A stretch of DNA of 64,000 nucleotides from Oscillatoria sp. FACHB-1407 (lineage in GTDB: Bacteria > Cyanobacteriota > Cyanobacteriia > Elainellales > Elainellaceae). Where the stretch lies: contig NZ_JACJSA010000001.1 of NCBI RefSeq assembly GCF_014697545.1, positions 310,001-374,000 on the forward strand, in the 5' to 3' direction. How positions within the stretch are numbered: the first letter of the stretch is position 1; the number at the start of each line of letters is the position of its first letter. This document shows positions 17,445-25,640 of the stretch, one piece after another. The notes beneath the pieces are model-generated. The model was not told where the DNA came from. It saw only the letters and a program-made list of their open reading frames with translations, and made no database searches. A program made the translations under genes and the position numbers.

Positions 17445-18733
17445 GCTTTCAGCTTCTCCGGATATTGCAAAGAGGGCTTCACGTAATCTCCCCGTGATAA
17501 CAATTTCTCCAAAAGAATGTATAAGACGATAAATAAATAGCGACTTCCCATTTCTTTCAACTTAAGTTTGGAAATTCCTGTTTTTCGGTTGTGCCACGCA
17601 ATCGGAACGATCGCGTAGGAATAACCCCGAACTATTGCCTTAAGGGGTAGCTCAACTGTGAGGTTGAAATGATGGGAAATTAAAGGAGTAACCCCTTGAA
17701 TAACCTCCCGTCGGTATGCCTTGAAAGCATTGGTCGTATCGTTATACGGAATTCCCAAGAGAACTTGAATAAACAAATTCGCTAAACGATTCACAACTAA
17801 CTTGTGCGAGGGATAATCAACTACTCGTCCACCCCGAATGAATCGAGAACCAAATACGCAATCGTAGCCTTCTCTTAATTTGTGGTAATAGCCCACAATA
17901 TTTTCAGGAGGATCGGATGCATCTGCCATTGCAATTACAACTGCATCTCCCCGAAACCGTTCTAGCCCGCACCGCACCGCAAATCCAAATCCATTTGGAT
18001 AGTGATTATTGACATAGCGAACATGCAGATTGTTTTCAGTCAATGCTTGTAAAATCGCTTCAGTGCGGTCACGGCTGTTATCATTAACCACCAAAATCTC
18101 AAAATCGATTTCCCACAGGGTTAAATGCTGACTGATCCGCTCAACCGTATCTTGAATGCATCCTTCTTCGTTGTAAGCAGGAATAACAACTGAAAGAAAA
18201 AATGGCTCTGAAGCACTACCCAACAGTGGATGATTGCTTTCCGGTACCCGTTGAGGAGTAGCAAAGGCTGGACTTAATCCTTCTGGAGGATACAGATCAA
18301 CGGAACTAGATGAATCAGCATCATTGTCACGAAAGACTAAGCGATCGCTCAGAATATAGTTAATCACTGCATTTAAACCCACCCCAATTAAGGTGTTTAA
18401 TGCATAACTCACTCCTAACCAATCGAGCAAAGGAAATACAAGAAAAATCCTCAACGCTAAAGCTGCCCCAGCAGATAGGTGATAGAGCGGAATTTGTTTG
18501 AATACGATCTCTTGAACCGTCCAAACTCCCCCAGTCCATACCCAAATCCGGTAGATGAAAAAGCTTACAATTAGGGATACTTCGATCGCAAGAATGTTTG
18601 CTACGTTTCTCAATAATGGAGTGTTAAAGCCTAACTTCTCAATCAACAGAGCAATCAGAATTAGATTGAAAAGCGCAGCAATACCTCCCCCTACAAGAAA
18701 ACGAAGGAGCCGCTGATTTACTAGTTTTTTCAT
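17441..18733 (-). CDS. GtrA domain fused to a GT2 polyprenyl-phosphate glycosyltransferase
   Basis: 430 residues with two domains. Residues ~1-135 form a GtrA-like four-helix membrane domain (RFLVGGGIAALFNLILIALL; later LNAVINYILSDRLVF). Residues ~160-410 form a GT2 domain of the dolichol/undecaprenyl-phosphate sugar type: SVVIPAYNEEGCIQDTVERI, VVNDNSRDRTEAI, VIAMADASDPPE and GSRFIRGGRVVDYPSHKL. In O-antigen modification GtrB makes undecaprenyl-phosphate-sugar and GtrA is thought to flip it; here both lie in one chain. The product could feed a GT-C enzyme such as 14404. GtrA-first fusion is less usual than separate genes. Confidence 0.88.
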   Translation of the reverse strand: MKKLVNQRLLRFLVGGGIAALFNLILIALLIEKLGFNTPLLRNVANILAIEVSLIVSFFIYRIWVWTGGVWTVQEIVFKQIPLYHLSAGAALALRIFLVFPLLDWLGVSYALNTLIGVGLNAVINYILSDRLVFRDNDADSSSSVDLYPPEGLSPAFATPQRVPESNHPLLGSASEPFFLSVVIPAYNEEGCIQDTVERISQHLTLWEIDFEILVVNDNSRDRTEAILQALTENNLHVRYVNNHYPNGFGFAVRCGLERFRGDAVVIAMADASDPPENIVGYYHKLREGYDCVFGSRFIRGGRVVDYPSHKLVVNRLANLFIQVLLGIPYNDTTNAFKAYRREVIQGVTPLISHHFNLTVELPLKAIVRGYSYAIVPIAWHNRKTGISKLKLKEMGSRYLFIVLYILLEKLLSRGDYVKPSLQYPEKLKA

Positions 18734-18965
18734 AGAACTAGGAATTAAGAACGATGAGAATCATCAAACACAAAAAATCAATCGGAATCAAGGTTGCTGA
18801 TGCAGAAGTGCTGGTTGCAAACTCAGAACTCAATTGCTGTAATGTTCATTTCTCGTATAACCATTTGCTGTTAAAAAATCTAAGATTTCTAATGCAGATT
18901 TTCCACGCCGCTCTCATACACTTGGAGGCAACTTTAAAGTGGGATTGCTATAGAAACTAGTTATG

Positions 18966-19787
18966 TCAGTAGCGAAGAGCAATGTATACAGGTTCTCGCC
19001 CTTCACGATGCCGTTTCAAATGAAAGTTATACGGTTGCAAGTAAGACTGAATCTTTTCAGGTGTTGTATTAGGATGAATCTCTAAAATGATTGCTTTTAC
19101 ATTCTTCAACCATTCATTATTTTGAGACAATAAATCATCTTCGCTACCCTCGATATCGATTTTTAGTAGATCGATCTCTGACCAACCGATCTCTCGTAAG
19201 ATTTCGGGAATTGTCTTTACTTCAACAACAACTGTTTGATCTAATTGATGCATAGGAGAACTTTCTAAAGCTGAGCAGGTAGGATCATCACCAAAACGTA
19301 GCTTTAATTGACCAGAGTTTGCGCCTATTGCACAATCGAACACTTTAGCAGGAACATGATTAACAGCTAGTGTTTGTGTTAGCAAGGGCTTATTACGAGG
19401 ATCAGGCTCTACACAAATAAGCTCTGCTTGCGGAAACTGGCAAGACAAAGAAAGAGCACCTAATCCAATATTGGCACCTAAATCAATAATTCTTCTCGGT
19501 TCAAATGGTAAAACGTCTTTCAGGAAATACTCTTGGTCTAATAAAATTCCTTTTAACATCCCTTCATATGCAGGAGAAAGAGGAAGTTGAATGTTTCGGT
19601 CATAGAGCTTGAGTTCAACCGTTTTAACCTTTTGAGGTTGATTAAATCGTGCAGCCAATCTGCCCTGATAATGAAATCCTAAGTACCACCATCGAGGCAG
19701 ATTTAGAGTAGTGAACTGACGATCTTCTTCTACGATTTGCCAAAATGCGTTCCAGCTTGATTGAATACTCATATCGTAAGGGTACAA
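18966..19787 (-). CDS. FkbM-family methyltransferase
   Basis: 273 residues. Motif I is RIIDLGANIGLGALSLS, followed by ELICVEPDPRN and the FkbM hallmark LLKIDIEGSEDDLL near the C-terminus. FkbM enzymes are SAM-dependent O-methyltransferases, frequent in EPS and O-antigen loci, where they methylate sugars. The neighbour at 19839 belongs to the same family. The start at 19787 has an alternative Met five codons in. The 231-base gap on the upstream side (18734-18965) separates it from the GtrA-GT2 gene and holds no gene I can support. Confidence 0.88.
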   Translation of the reverse strand: MYPYDMSIQSSWNAFWQIVEEDRQFTTLNLPRWWYLGFHYQGRLAARFNQPQKVKTVELKLYDRNIQLPLSPAYEGMLKGILLDQEYFLKDVLPFEPRRIIDLGANIGLGALSLSCQFPQAELICVEPDPRNKPLLTQTLAVNHVPAKVFDCAIGANSGQLKLRFGDDPTCSALESSPMHQLDQTVVVEVKTIPEILREIGWSEIDLLKIDIEGSEDDLLSQNNEWLKNVKAIILEIHPNTTPEKIQSYLQPYNFHLKRHREGREPVYIALRY

Positions 19788-19838
19788 CTTGCTGATAGAC
19801 TTTTCGATTAAAGGCTTATCAATCCGGAGAACATATCA

Positions 19839-20726
19839 TCATTTCTCACGATTCTCTTGAGGACGAGCGACATACTCTTCCATATCTAAAGAAGATGTCA
19901 CTGTTTGACCATCCCGTGATTCAATGATGTAGTTATGTTCAACCAATAAAGATAGAATTCGTTGACTCGCTGCTTCAGGGTCAGAAAAAGCAAATGGATG
20001 GAAGCCAAAATGAATGATTGGACGGATAGTAGCCAATGTAGCTTTTGCACCCATCAGTGTCAGTAACTCTGCCCCTTCAACGTCAATCTTGATGATGGCT
20101 GGCCTGAAAGCGTAGGTTGAACACAGAGCGTCAATGGTAGTTGTTTGCACTTGAATGAATATCTCTGGTAAAAGTTCCTGACTACGAGTTTGAGGAACAT
20201 CTAGAATCGAGAAACCGCTACCAACAACATTGCTATCGTCCCCAAAAATCTTCAACTTTACAGTTTGATCCGTTTGGTCAGAGCAGGCAGCCGCAACTAC
20301 AATTACCCGGTCAGAAAAGCCATTTCCTTCAACATGCTTTTCTAACAAATCTAAATTACCGGGTCCTGGTTCTACCGCAATTACTCGCCCCTTTTGACCG
20401 ACTAAATATGCCATCTCCAGGGTCATTTGCCCCACATTAGCTCCGATATCCATCACATCCATGCCCGGTCGAATTACGGTTCTGAACCAACGAGCCGTTT
20501 CAACCTCTTGCTCCTGACCTCGCAGAGCAACGGATGGATGAAGTTTCCAGATCCGATCGTTTTGTTGTGCTTCTGCTAACCCAAGTTGACCATATCGCCA
20601 ATCTAACAATCGTCGATAGAGCGATCGCGCCATCGATTTGATTGACTCAGGTAACGCATCAAACAACGGTCTTAATGTTGAATGCGCCGAAATTAAAGCA
20701 TCAGGCATTAATGTGTCTCCAGACAA
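19839..20726 (-). CDS. FkbM-family methyltransferase
   Basis: 295 residues. An N-terminal region of ~85 residues precedes DVMDIGANVGQMTLEMA (motif I), VIAVEPGPGNLDLLEKHV and IIKIDVEGAELLTLMGA. It is clearly homologous to the product of 18966-19787 but distant, suggesting two different methylation positions or sugars. The stop of the upstream GT4 lies one base away, so they form one transcription unit. An alternative ATG lies six codons in. Confidence 0.88.
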   Translation of the reverse strand: MSGDTLMPDALISAHSTLRPLFDALPESIKSMARSLYRRLLDWRYGQLGLAEAQQNDRIWKLHPSVALRGQEQEVETARWFRTVIRPGMDVMDIGANVGQMTLEMAYLVGQKGRVIAVEPGPGNLDLLEKHVEGNGFSDRVIVVAAACSDQTDQTVKLKIFGDDSNVVGSGFSILDVPQTRSQELLPEIFIQVQTTTIDALCSTYAFRPAIIKIDVEGAELLTLMGAKATLATIRPIIHFGFHPFAFSDPEAASQRILSLLVEHNYIIESRDGQTVTSSLDMEEYVARPQENREK

Positions 20727-20727
20727 A

Positions 20728-21756
20728 CTACTTCTGATTCAAAACGTCGTGATAGGCATTTAGATAACAATCCGTCATATGTTCTACACTAAATCGCCGT
20801 TCACAATCTGCTCGACAATCGGCTCGTTGAATTTGATTCAATTTACCGACCGCATCAATCAAATCCGCCTCATCATTGCAAAGAAATCCTGTAGTACCAT
20901 GTAAAACCACTTCTGGTGTTGACGCTCTTTTTGTGGCAATGACAGGAGTTCCGCAAGCTAACGCTTCAGTCATGACAATGCCAAAAGGTTCATCCCATTG
21001 AATCGGAAACAGTAAAGCAGTTGCATTGCCCAGGAACGTTGCTTTTTGTTGATCATTGACCGAACCAATCCACTCAACTTGTTGACCTAAGTGAGGTTTG
21101 ACTTGAGTTGCAAAATAGTCCTGTCCTCCTTCTTCATCTGAAATAGTCCCTGCTATTTTGAGTTTCATCCCTGTTGCTTGAGCAACCCGAATTGCCACAT
21201 GCACCCCTTTATTTGCAGTTAATCGACCCAAAAAAGCCAAATACGGTTCCTCAACAGGTGTTTTAACAAAGGGATATTGTTTCAAATCAACTGCGTTATA
21301 TACAGTCTCCCAGCATCCTGAAGCAATATGCTGTCGATGATGATCGCTAACACTAGTAAGCAATAAGTGTTGGCGACGCTGGGAAAGTAGCCATTTAACT
21401 TCCTGCTCTAAGATGGGATTCTCAAAGGTATTGACTATTGGATAAGACAGTTTTAACAGCGAAAAAAGATAATCAATTCTTCCAAAATTATGAATCACGT
21501 CTATGTTTTGAGCTGCTTTCAAGCTGAGAATTTGAAACCATATTTTCCTAGACGCTCTAGACCAATAAGAAGAATTATCAGGAGGGCGATGGGTGATGAT
21601 TTGACCATAATTTTTTGAACCTGAAGCAGCTATAAGAGTAACGTGATGTCCCCGTCTTTGTAGTTCCTCACACAACAGAGCAACAATTCTTTCCGTTCCT
21701 CCGTAGTGAACAGGTGGCACAGGAATTTTGGCATCTGCGATAACCAAAATTTTCAT
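20728..21756 (-). CDS. Glycosyltransferase, GT4 family
   Basis: 342 residues, on the short side for GT4. The N-terminus reads ILVIADAKIPVPPVHYGGTE, the HYGGTE pattern common in cyanobacterial GT4s. The donor domain has FLGRLTANKGVHVAIRVA and DEPFGIVMTEALACGTPVIA with E-x7-E. It lies between the Wzx flippase and FkbM methyltransferase genes, so a role in making the same repeat unit is likely. The sugar is unknown. Confidence 0.9.
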   Translation of the reverse strand: MKILVIADAKIPVPPVHYGGTERIVALLCEELQRRGHHVTLIAASGSKNYGQIITHRPPDNSSYWSRASRKIWFQILSLKAAQNIDVIHNFGRIDYLFSLLKLSYPIVNTFENPILEQEVKWLLSQRRQHLLLTSVSDHHRQHIASGCWETVYNAVDLKQYPFVKTPVEEPYLAFLGRLTANKGVHVAIRVAQATGMKLKIAGTISDEEGGQDYFATQVKPHLGQQVEWIGSVNDQQKATFLGNATALLFPIQWDEPFGIVMTEALACGTPVIATKRASTPEVVLHGTTGFLCNDEADLIDAVGKLNQIQRADCRADCERRFSVEHMTDCYLNAYHDVLNQK

Positions 21757-21786
21757 TATTCGTTGTCCTTAAATCCCGAATGATAT

Positions 21787-23115
21787 CTAAAGCTCTGATT
21801 TACTACTGATTCTCGATTTTGCAAATAGGCTGAGACATAACCTGACAACTTGCGACAAGGTTTTCCAATTCAATCCCCAGCAATCCTGCAAAACGACACC
21901 AAGTTGACGTTTCATGTAGAGAGATAAATGCAATAAACCAATCGAGTTGGCAATTAGGAATGCAACCAATACACCCATTAGCTCAAAGCGTTTCCCTAAA
22001 AACCATGCCGTTGAAAAGAAAATAGAAGACATGATGATGGCATTGATTGCAATAGGGCGAGGCTGATTTAATCCATACAAAGCGTTCACCACAAATTGTC
22101 TCAAGGCTGAAGGAATGTAAGCTACAAGTAAAACGATCGCTGGTAAAACAGCAGGCTTAAACTCCATGCCAAATAGAAACGGAATGATCCAGGGGGCGAT
22201 CGCTCCTAAAGCAATACTGCCAAGGGTGATCAACAACATAATGTAGCGTAACCCCTTACCCAAAATCTCTCGTTGCTCTCCAGGATTCTCTCCTCCAGCC
22301 AACTTTGGAAAAATGACTGTTTGAAAACTCGTTACGATCGTATTAAGTCCTGAATTTGCAAATGTAAATGCCGCCGTGTATAACCCAATGGTTGTATCGT
22401 CCAATAATTTAACGATAATCAGCCGATCCATTTGTGCCGCCAGTGCGATCGGGATTGTAGCCATCATCAGGTGGCAACCTGTCAATATCAATCCCTTTGC
22501 TTCTTGAAGCGAGGGAAGCTTGAGGATATTTTTGACACTGAGTAATCTAATAGCACTAACAATAAAGGTTCCTAGCCAATTAATCCAAATGATATTGAAA
22601 ACCGTTACTTCACCAATTGTCCATAGAATGAGTAACCCGATCAGATAGGTTACGTAAGGGATCAGACTCAGGACGTTATATCGTTTGATCTGAAATGTTC
22701 CATGATCAATTGCAACTAACATCACTCCGACAAAGTTGAAGGGCAGAAATGCCAGTAGATAATTTCTAGCTAACGGCAACCATTCAACTCGTTCAGAACC
22801 TAGTAAGACAGGGAGTAACGGATAAGTTAGCAGGAGTGCGATCGAAGAGAGCAACAACGCTAAAAAAATTGCAGTTGCAGTGAGCTGATGAATATCAGCC
22901 TTCGATTGACTCGCCCGTTGTGCAACAGCAGTATGAACATTCAAGAACCCAAAGGTAGCAATAATTTGGGGCCAAAATAGCACGACTGCTAGAGCACCTC
23001 GCCCTTCTGGAAGTAGTAACCGAGCCGAGAGAACACCCGTTGCCACATTACACAACAAGATAAGCCCGTTTGCAGCAAACGTTCCAAACCAAGCTTTAGC
23101 CAAGCTTTTAGTCAT
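21787..23115 (-). CDS. Oligosaccharide flippase, Wzx-like (MOP superfamily)
   Basis: 442 residues with about 12 hydrophobic segments. The opening KAWFGTFAANGLILLCNVAT and LLLPEGRGALAVVLFWPQII have the Arg/Gly-rich first loop typical of polysaccharide flippases. MQAQ-type charge pairs occur mid-chain (AAQMDRLIIVKLLDDTTIGLY). Wzx moves undecaprenyl-linked repeat units across the inner membrane. It heads the minus-strand group containing Wzy (8056) and many GTs. A second flippase is at 41999. The C-terminal end is basic and soluble. Confidence 0.88.
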   Translation of the reverse strand: MTKSLAKAWFGTFAANGLILLCNVATGVLSARLLLPEGRGALAVVLFWPQIIATFGFLNVHTAVAQRASQSKADIHQLTATAIFLALLLSSIALLLTYPLLPVLLGSERVEWLPLARNYLLAFLPFNFVGVMLVAIDHGTFQIKRYNVLSLIPYVTYLIGLLILWTIGEVTVFNIIWINWLGTFIVSAIRLLSVKNILKLPSLQEAKGLILTGCHLMMATIPIALAAQMDRLIIVKLLDDTTIGLYTAAFTFANSGLNTIVTSFQTVIFPKLAGGENPGEQREILGKGLRYIMLLITLGSIALGAIAPWIIPFLFGMEFKPAVLPAIVLLVAYIPSALRQFVVNALYGLNQPRPIAINAIIMSSIFFSTAWFLGKRFELMGVLVAFLIANSIGLLHLSLYMKRQLGVVLQDCWGLNWKTLSQVVRLCLSLFAKSRISSKSEL

Positions 23116-23159
23116 TTATGCTTCGTAACACCATTGTGCTGATATAGAGTATCCAATTT

Positions 23160-23582
23160 CTAAGTCATCTTAAAATCTTGGAGAGAATAATTTCCGACCT
23201 GTCCTGCCTGCCGCCGAGTAAACTCACTAACCGACGAATTACCATGGGGATATACACCATTTGCCTGCCGCCACATCTCTTGGGGTGCAATCGCCACCTC
23301 ATAACGGTGCTCTTCGACGTAGCACACATGATACCACTGTGTAGTTTGACATCCTTGACACCAAAACGCCTCTAGCCATTCATTCTCTAATGACACAGTA
23401 GTGCGTTCTGCCATCAGTAGCATCGATCGCTTCCGTCCTATACCCCGTTGCTGAAGTTGTTCAACGCGATCGGCAAAGAGCCGATGTTTTTGGCTCACAC
23501 TGTCCAGGTAACACCCATGAATCGGGCAATAGATTGCCCGTCGCTTTGACCGTTTCCGATTTCGGACACACTTCTCCTGCAA
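23160..23582 (-). CDS. Conserved cyanobacterial hypothetical protein with Cys pairs
   Basis: 140 residues. The start is a TTG at 23582, decided by a perfect AGGAGG at 23588-23593 with 5-base spacing; a stop codon lies four codons upstream in frame. The segment CPIHGCYLDSVSQKHRLFAD and FWCQGCQTTQWYHVC hold Cys/His pairs that could bind zinc. The basic N-terminus (RNRKRSKRRA) would suit nucleic-acid contact, but I do not recognise a known function. It precedes the flippase on the same strand by 44 bases and may share its transcript. I regard it as a housekeeping-type protein next to the EPS locus rather than an EPS enzyme. Confidence 0.75.
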   Translation of the reverse strand: MQEKCVRNRKRSKRRAIYCPIHGCYLDSVSQKHRLFADRVEQLQQRGIGRKRSMLLMAERTTVSLENEWLEAFWCQGCQTTQWYHVCYVEEHRYEVAIAPQEMWRQANGVYPHGNSSVSEFTRRQAGQVGNYSLQDFKMT

Positions 23583-23948
23583 TACTGCCTCCTAAACATT
23601 CCAGCTACATGAGGCTAGGTTAGAGGGACTGAGATCAAACGACCATCAAAGCCCACTCTACAATTAACGCTGATTTAATTTTGAGTCGATTTGCCGCTAT
23701 CCCTAACCCTGGTAAATGCCCATCTGGAAGCCGAGAGTAGATACTGATACTCTCAATTCCTCCCCCTTATACGTCTATTGCAATGGAGATTCAGGAAAAA
23801 CCAAATCTACTTTGCGAGTTGTACGGAGCAGGAGCAGCACAACACCGCTCATCAGGAAACATTGATGCGATCGCCCCTCATTTTGTTTCACAGAGTGCTA
23901 CCAATTGGCAGCCATTTTTACACAGATAACCTACCCATGCGTAGAGGC
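23583..23948. other. Non-coding spacer upstream of the minus-strand EPS run
   Basis: No gene and no repeat copy are recognised in these 366 bases. The position suggests it carries the promoter of the 23160 gene and flippase run, but I see no convincing -35/-10 pair. Confidence 0.35.
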
Positions 23949-24077
23949 TTAGGATTGTGGATTTAATAAATCCGCAAACGGTACGGGCGGGTTTAGCAGA
24001 CTAATCTCTGCCCTGCAATGGATTTGACGACAAACCCGCCCCTACCCAATATCGAACTTATTTAATTCCCATTCCTT
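23949..24077 (-). repeat. Dispersed repeat B, copy B2 (inverted)
   Basis: The reverse complement of 3173-3300 with few changes: GGATTGTGGATTTAATAAAT, GGTACGGGCGGGTTTAGCAG and AATTCCCATTCC blocks are all present. Arms of the internal hairpin are intact. It directly abuts repeat A2, whereas at 3055-3300 the A element precedes B in the other relative orientation. Confidence 0.88.
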
Positions 24078-24078
24078 A

Positions 24079-24200
24079 GTACTGTGATTCACAGATAGGG
24101 TTTGGAAATAAAACCAGGGGGGTATGGGGCTTCGCCCGCAGTCAGGGGTAGAACCCCTGCACCCCGAATTCCCACCCCTATTTACGACGAGTTGTACTTA
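24079..24200 (+). repeat. Dispersed repeat A, copy A2
   Basis: GTACTGTGATTCACAG...ACCCCTGCACCCC...GTTGTACTTA. It is almost identical to A1 (3055) for the first 90 bases and to A3 (36277) for its last 30. The ends TTAGTAC and GTACTTAG are near-inverted and the same in A2 and A3, which gives the likely element limits. Confidence 0.88.
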
Positions 24201-24270
24201 GCAATGCCGATTCCTCAGCTAATGCAACTGAGAATGGCTCTAAACATGTTCTCTCATCAGCATCAGCGAT

Positions 24271-24580
24271 CGCCTTCGTCTTAGACAGAGCAAGCTTCAT
24301 CGATAACGGTTCAGCATGACTCGATAGCACTCATCCAAAGATAAGAAAACCTTTAGCGTTACTCGATGATTCATAAGGCTTCAACGATAACCGTCAAACC
24401 TAACGCGATCGCCATCGTCCGATCAGCAGTAACCTTCTAGCATGACTCGATTACCAACCCAGCTTCAAGAGTAACGCTCAAGCATGACTCGATTACCAAC
24501 CCAGCTTCAAGAGTAACGCTCAAGCATGACTCGACAACAGATGCCCGGTACTCGATAACGCTTCAAGACGACTCAAGATC
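24271..24580 (+). repeat. 42-bp tandem repeat array, about 7 units, homogeneous centre
   Basis: Two identical 42-mers occupy 24439-24480 and 24481-24522 (each begins AGCATGACTCGATTACCAAC and contains GCTTCAAGAGTAACGCTC). A third begins at 24523 with AGCATGACTCGA. Keeping the same 42-base register, degenerate units fit at 24271, 24313 (AGCATGACTCGAT), 24355 (ACTCGATGATTCA...GGCTTCAACGATAAC) and 24397. A further weak match starts at 24565. The period is a multiple of three, but stops interrupt all frames in some units, so it is not coding now. Confidence 0.8.
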
Positions 24581-25012
24581 CTTCCAACATTAGACCCTGA
24601 CTGACGGACACATCTCTGTATTGAGCCGTTAAAACCGCAAGTACCAGGACAAAACCTGTCGGCACAGAGTTCCAAAGCACCCGTACTTGGAACTGATGAA
24701 AGGAGGATTTGGGTGGGATCAAAACAACCATTGGTAAATCAGCTCTTAACCAATCCCCCAATCAGAAACATAAAAAATCGCCCACAGAGAATTTACTGGA
24801 GATTTTTACAAGCTCTGCATAAAGCGATCGCAAAGTTAGTGGAATTTGCTCAACTCTTTCCCAGTTGCCTAATCTTCAATGGGTTTATTAACTTCATTAG
24901 AGAATTTTTTGAAAGACGAGGTGCAATCTCAAACCCTTTCATCAAAGCGGCTACTCACCTCCCTTCCCAATTGTCTAATGACTCTTACACTCACTCATCA
25001 GGGAGCACCCAA

Positions 25013-25366
25013 ATGCCTAGAAAAAAACGTGGTTCTAAAGTCTTAACCACCGCAGAACTGCGAGCAGCAAGCCTAAATTCCTTAGGCAGTAATCTTGAAT
25101 TTAGTGAGGGAATCAACCTCACCGAATATAAACAGCTGATCAATAGCTTGCGAGACGAGCTCAAGTCCTACAATGAAGCCCTTTCCCTGGTTGATCGCTC
25201 CTCTAATGCAATCGATGATTTTGAAAAAAGACTGAAAGACTTTTCAGAACGCATGTTGCTCGGAGTAGCCACCGTGTATGGCAAAGATAGCTCTGAATAT
25301 GAGATGGCAGGCGGAGTTCGCAAAAGCGATCGCAAACGTCCTGTCCGCCGTATTACTACAGCTTGA
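25013..25366 (+). CDS. Small hypothetical protein, conserved-looking; longer alternative start at 24713
   Basis: From the ATG at 25013 this encodes 117 residues starting MPRKKRGSKVLTTAELRAAS. It is basic at both ends with a central helical, coiled-coil-like stretch (INSLRDELKSYNEALSLVDR). A GGGAG Shine-Dalgarno lies 7 bases before it. The same frame is open back to a GTG at 24713, which has an even better AAAGGAGG with 6-base spacing and would add 100 residues rich in aromatic and basic amino acids. I favour the short form because its composition is protein-like and the extension is not, but both starts have signals. Function is unknown. It lies alone on the plus strand between two minus-strand EPS runs. 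Confidence 0.65.
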   Translation: MPRKKRGSKVLTTAELRAASLNSLGSNLEFSEGINLTEYKQLINSLRDELKSYNEALSLVDRSSNAIDDFEKRLKDFSERMLLGVATVYGKDSSEYEMAGGVRKSDRKRPVRRITTA

Positions 25367-25393
25367 GACAGAAAAGTTCGGGATAAGGATTTT

Positions 25394-25435
25394 GGCGAAT
25401 GCATTCGCCAGGTGCTGAACCCGAATTGACGTTAA
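25394..25435 (+). repeat. 16-bp palindrome plus repeat D, copy 2
   Basis: GGCGAATGCATTCGCC (25394-25409) is a perfect palindrome and runs into AGGTGCTGAACCCGAATTGACG, the counterpart of repeat D at 1212-1243. It starts 27 bases after the stop of the 25013 gene and may form a 3' hairpin. No T-tract follows, so an intrinsic terminator is not supported. Confidence 0.6.
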
Positions 25436-25640
25436 CGCAGAAAAGCGATCGCTCCTCATCGATGTACCCAGACCAGGGACCGATTCACCGATTGAGTGCG
25501 ATCGCTTCACATGTTGCTGAACCATCCTTTGAGCTACATCAGGCATTTGATAGCAAGCCTTCCATCCCCTCTTTTCTCTCACCTTAGCCGGATTCACCCG
25601 CCCCACCGAAATATCCGTCGGGCGAAATAAATTTGAAAGA

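Noticed and set aside
18754-18960. Plus-strand ORF of 68 residues in the gap before the GtrA-GT2 gene
   Set aside because: No ribosome-binding site, AT-rich, no recognisable protein character, in a probable promoter region.
24271-24580. Possible CRISPR array in the 42-bp repeat
   Set aside because: The whole 42-base unit repeats, there are no unique spacers, and edge units decay throughout rather than only in a repeat part.
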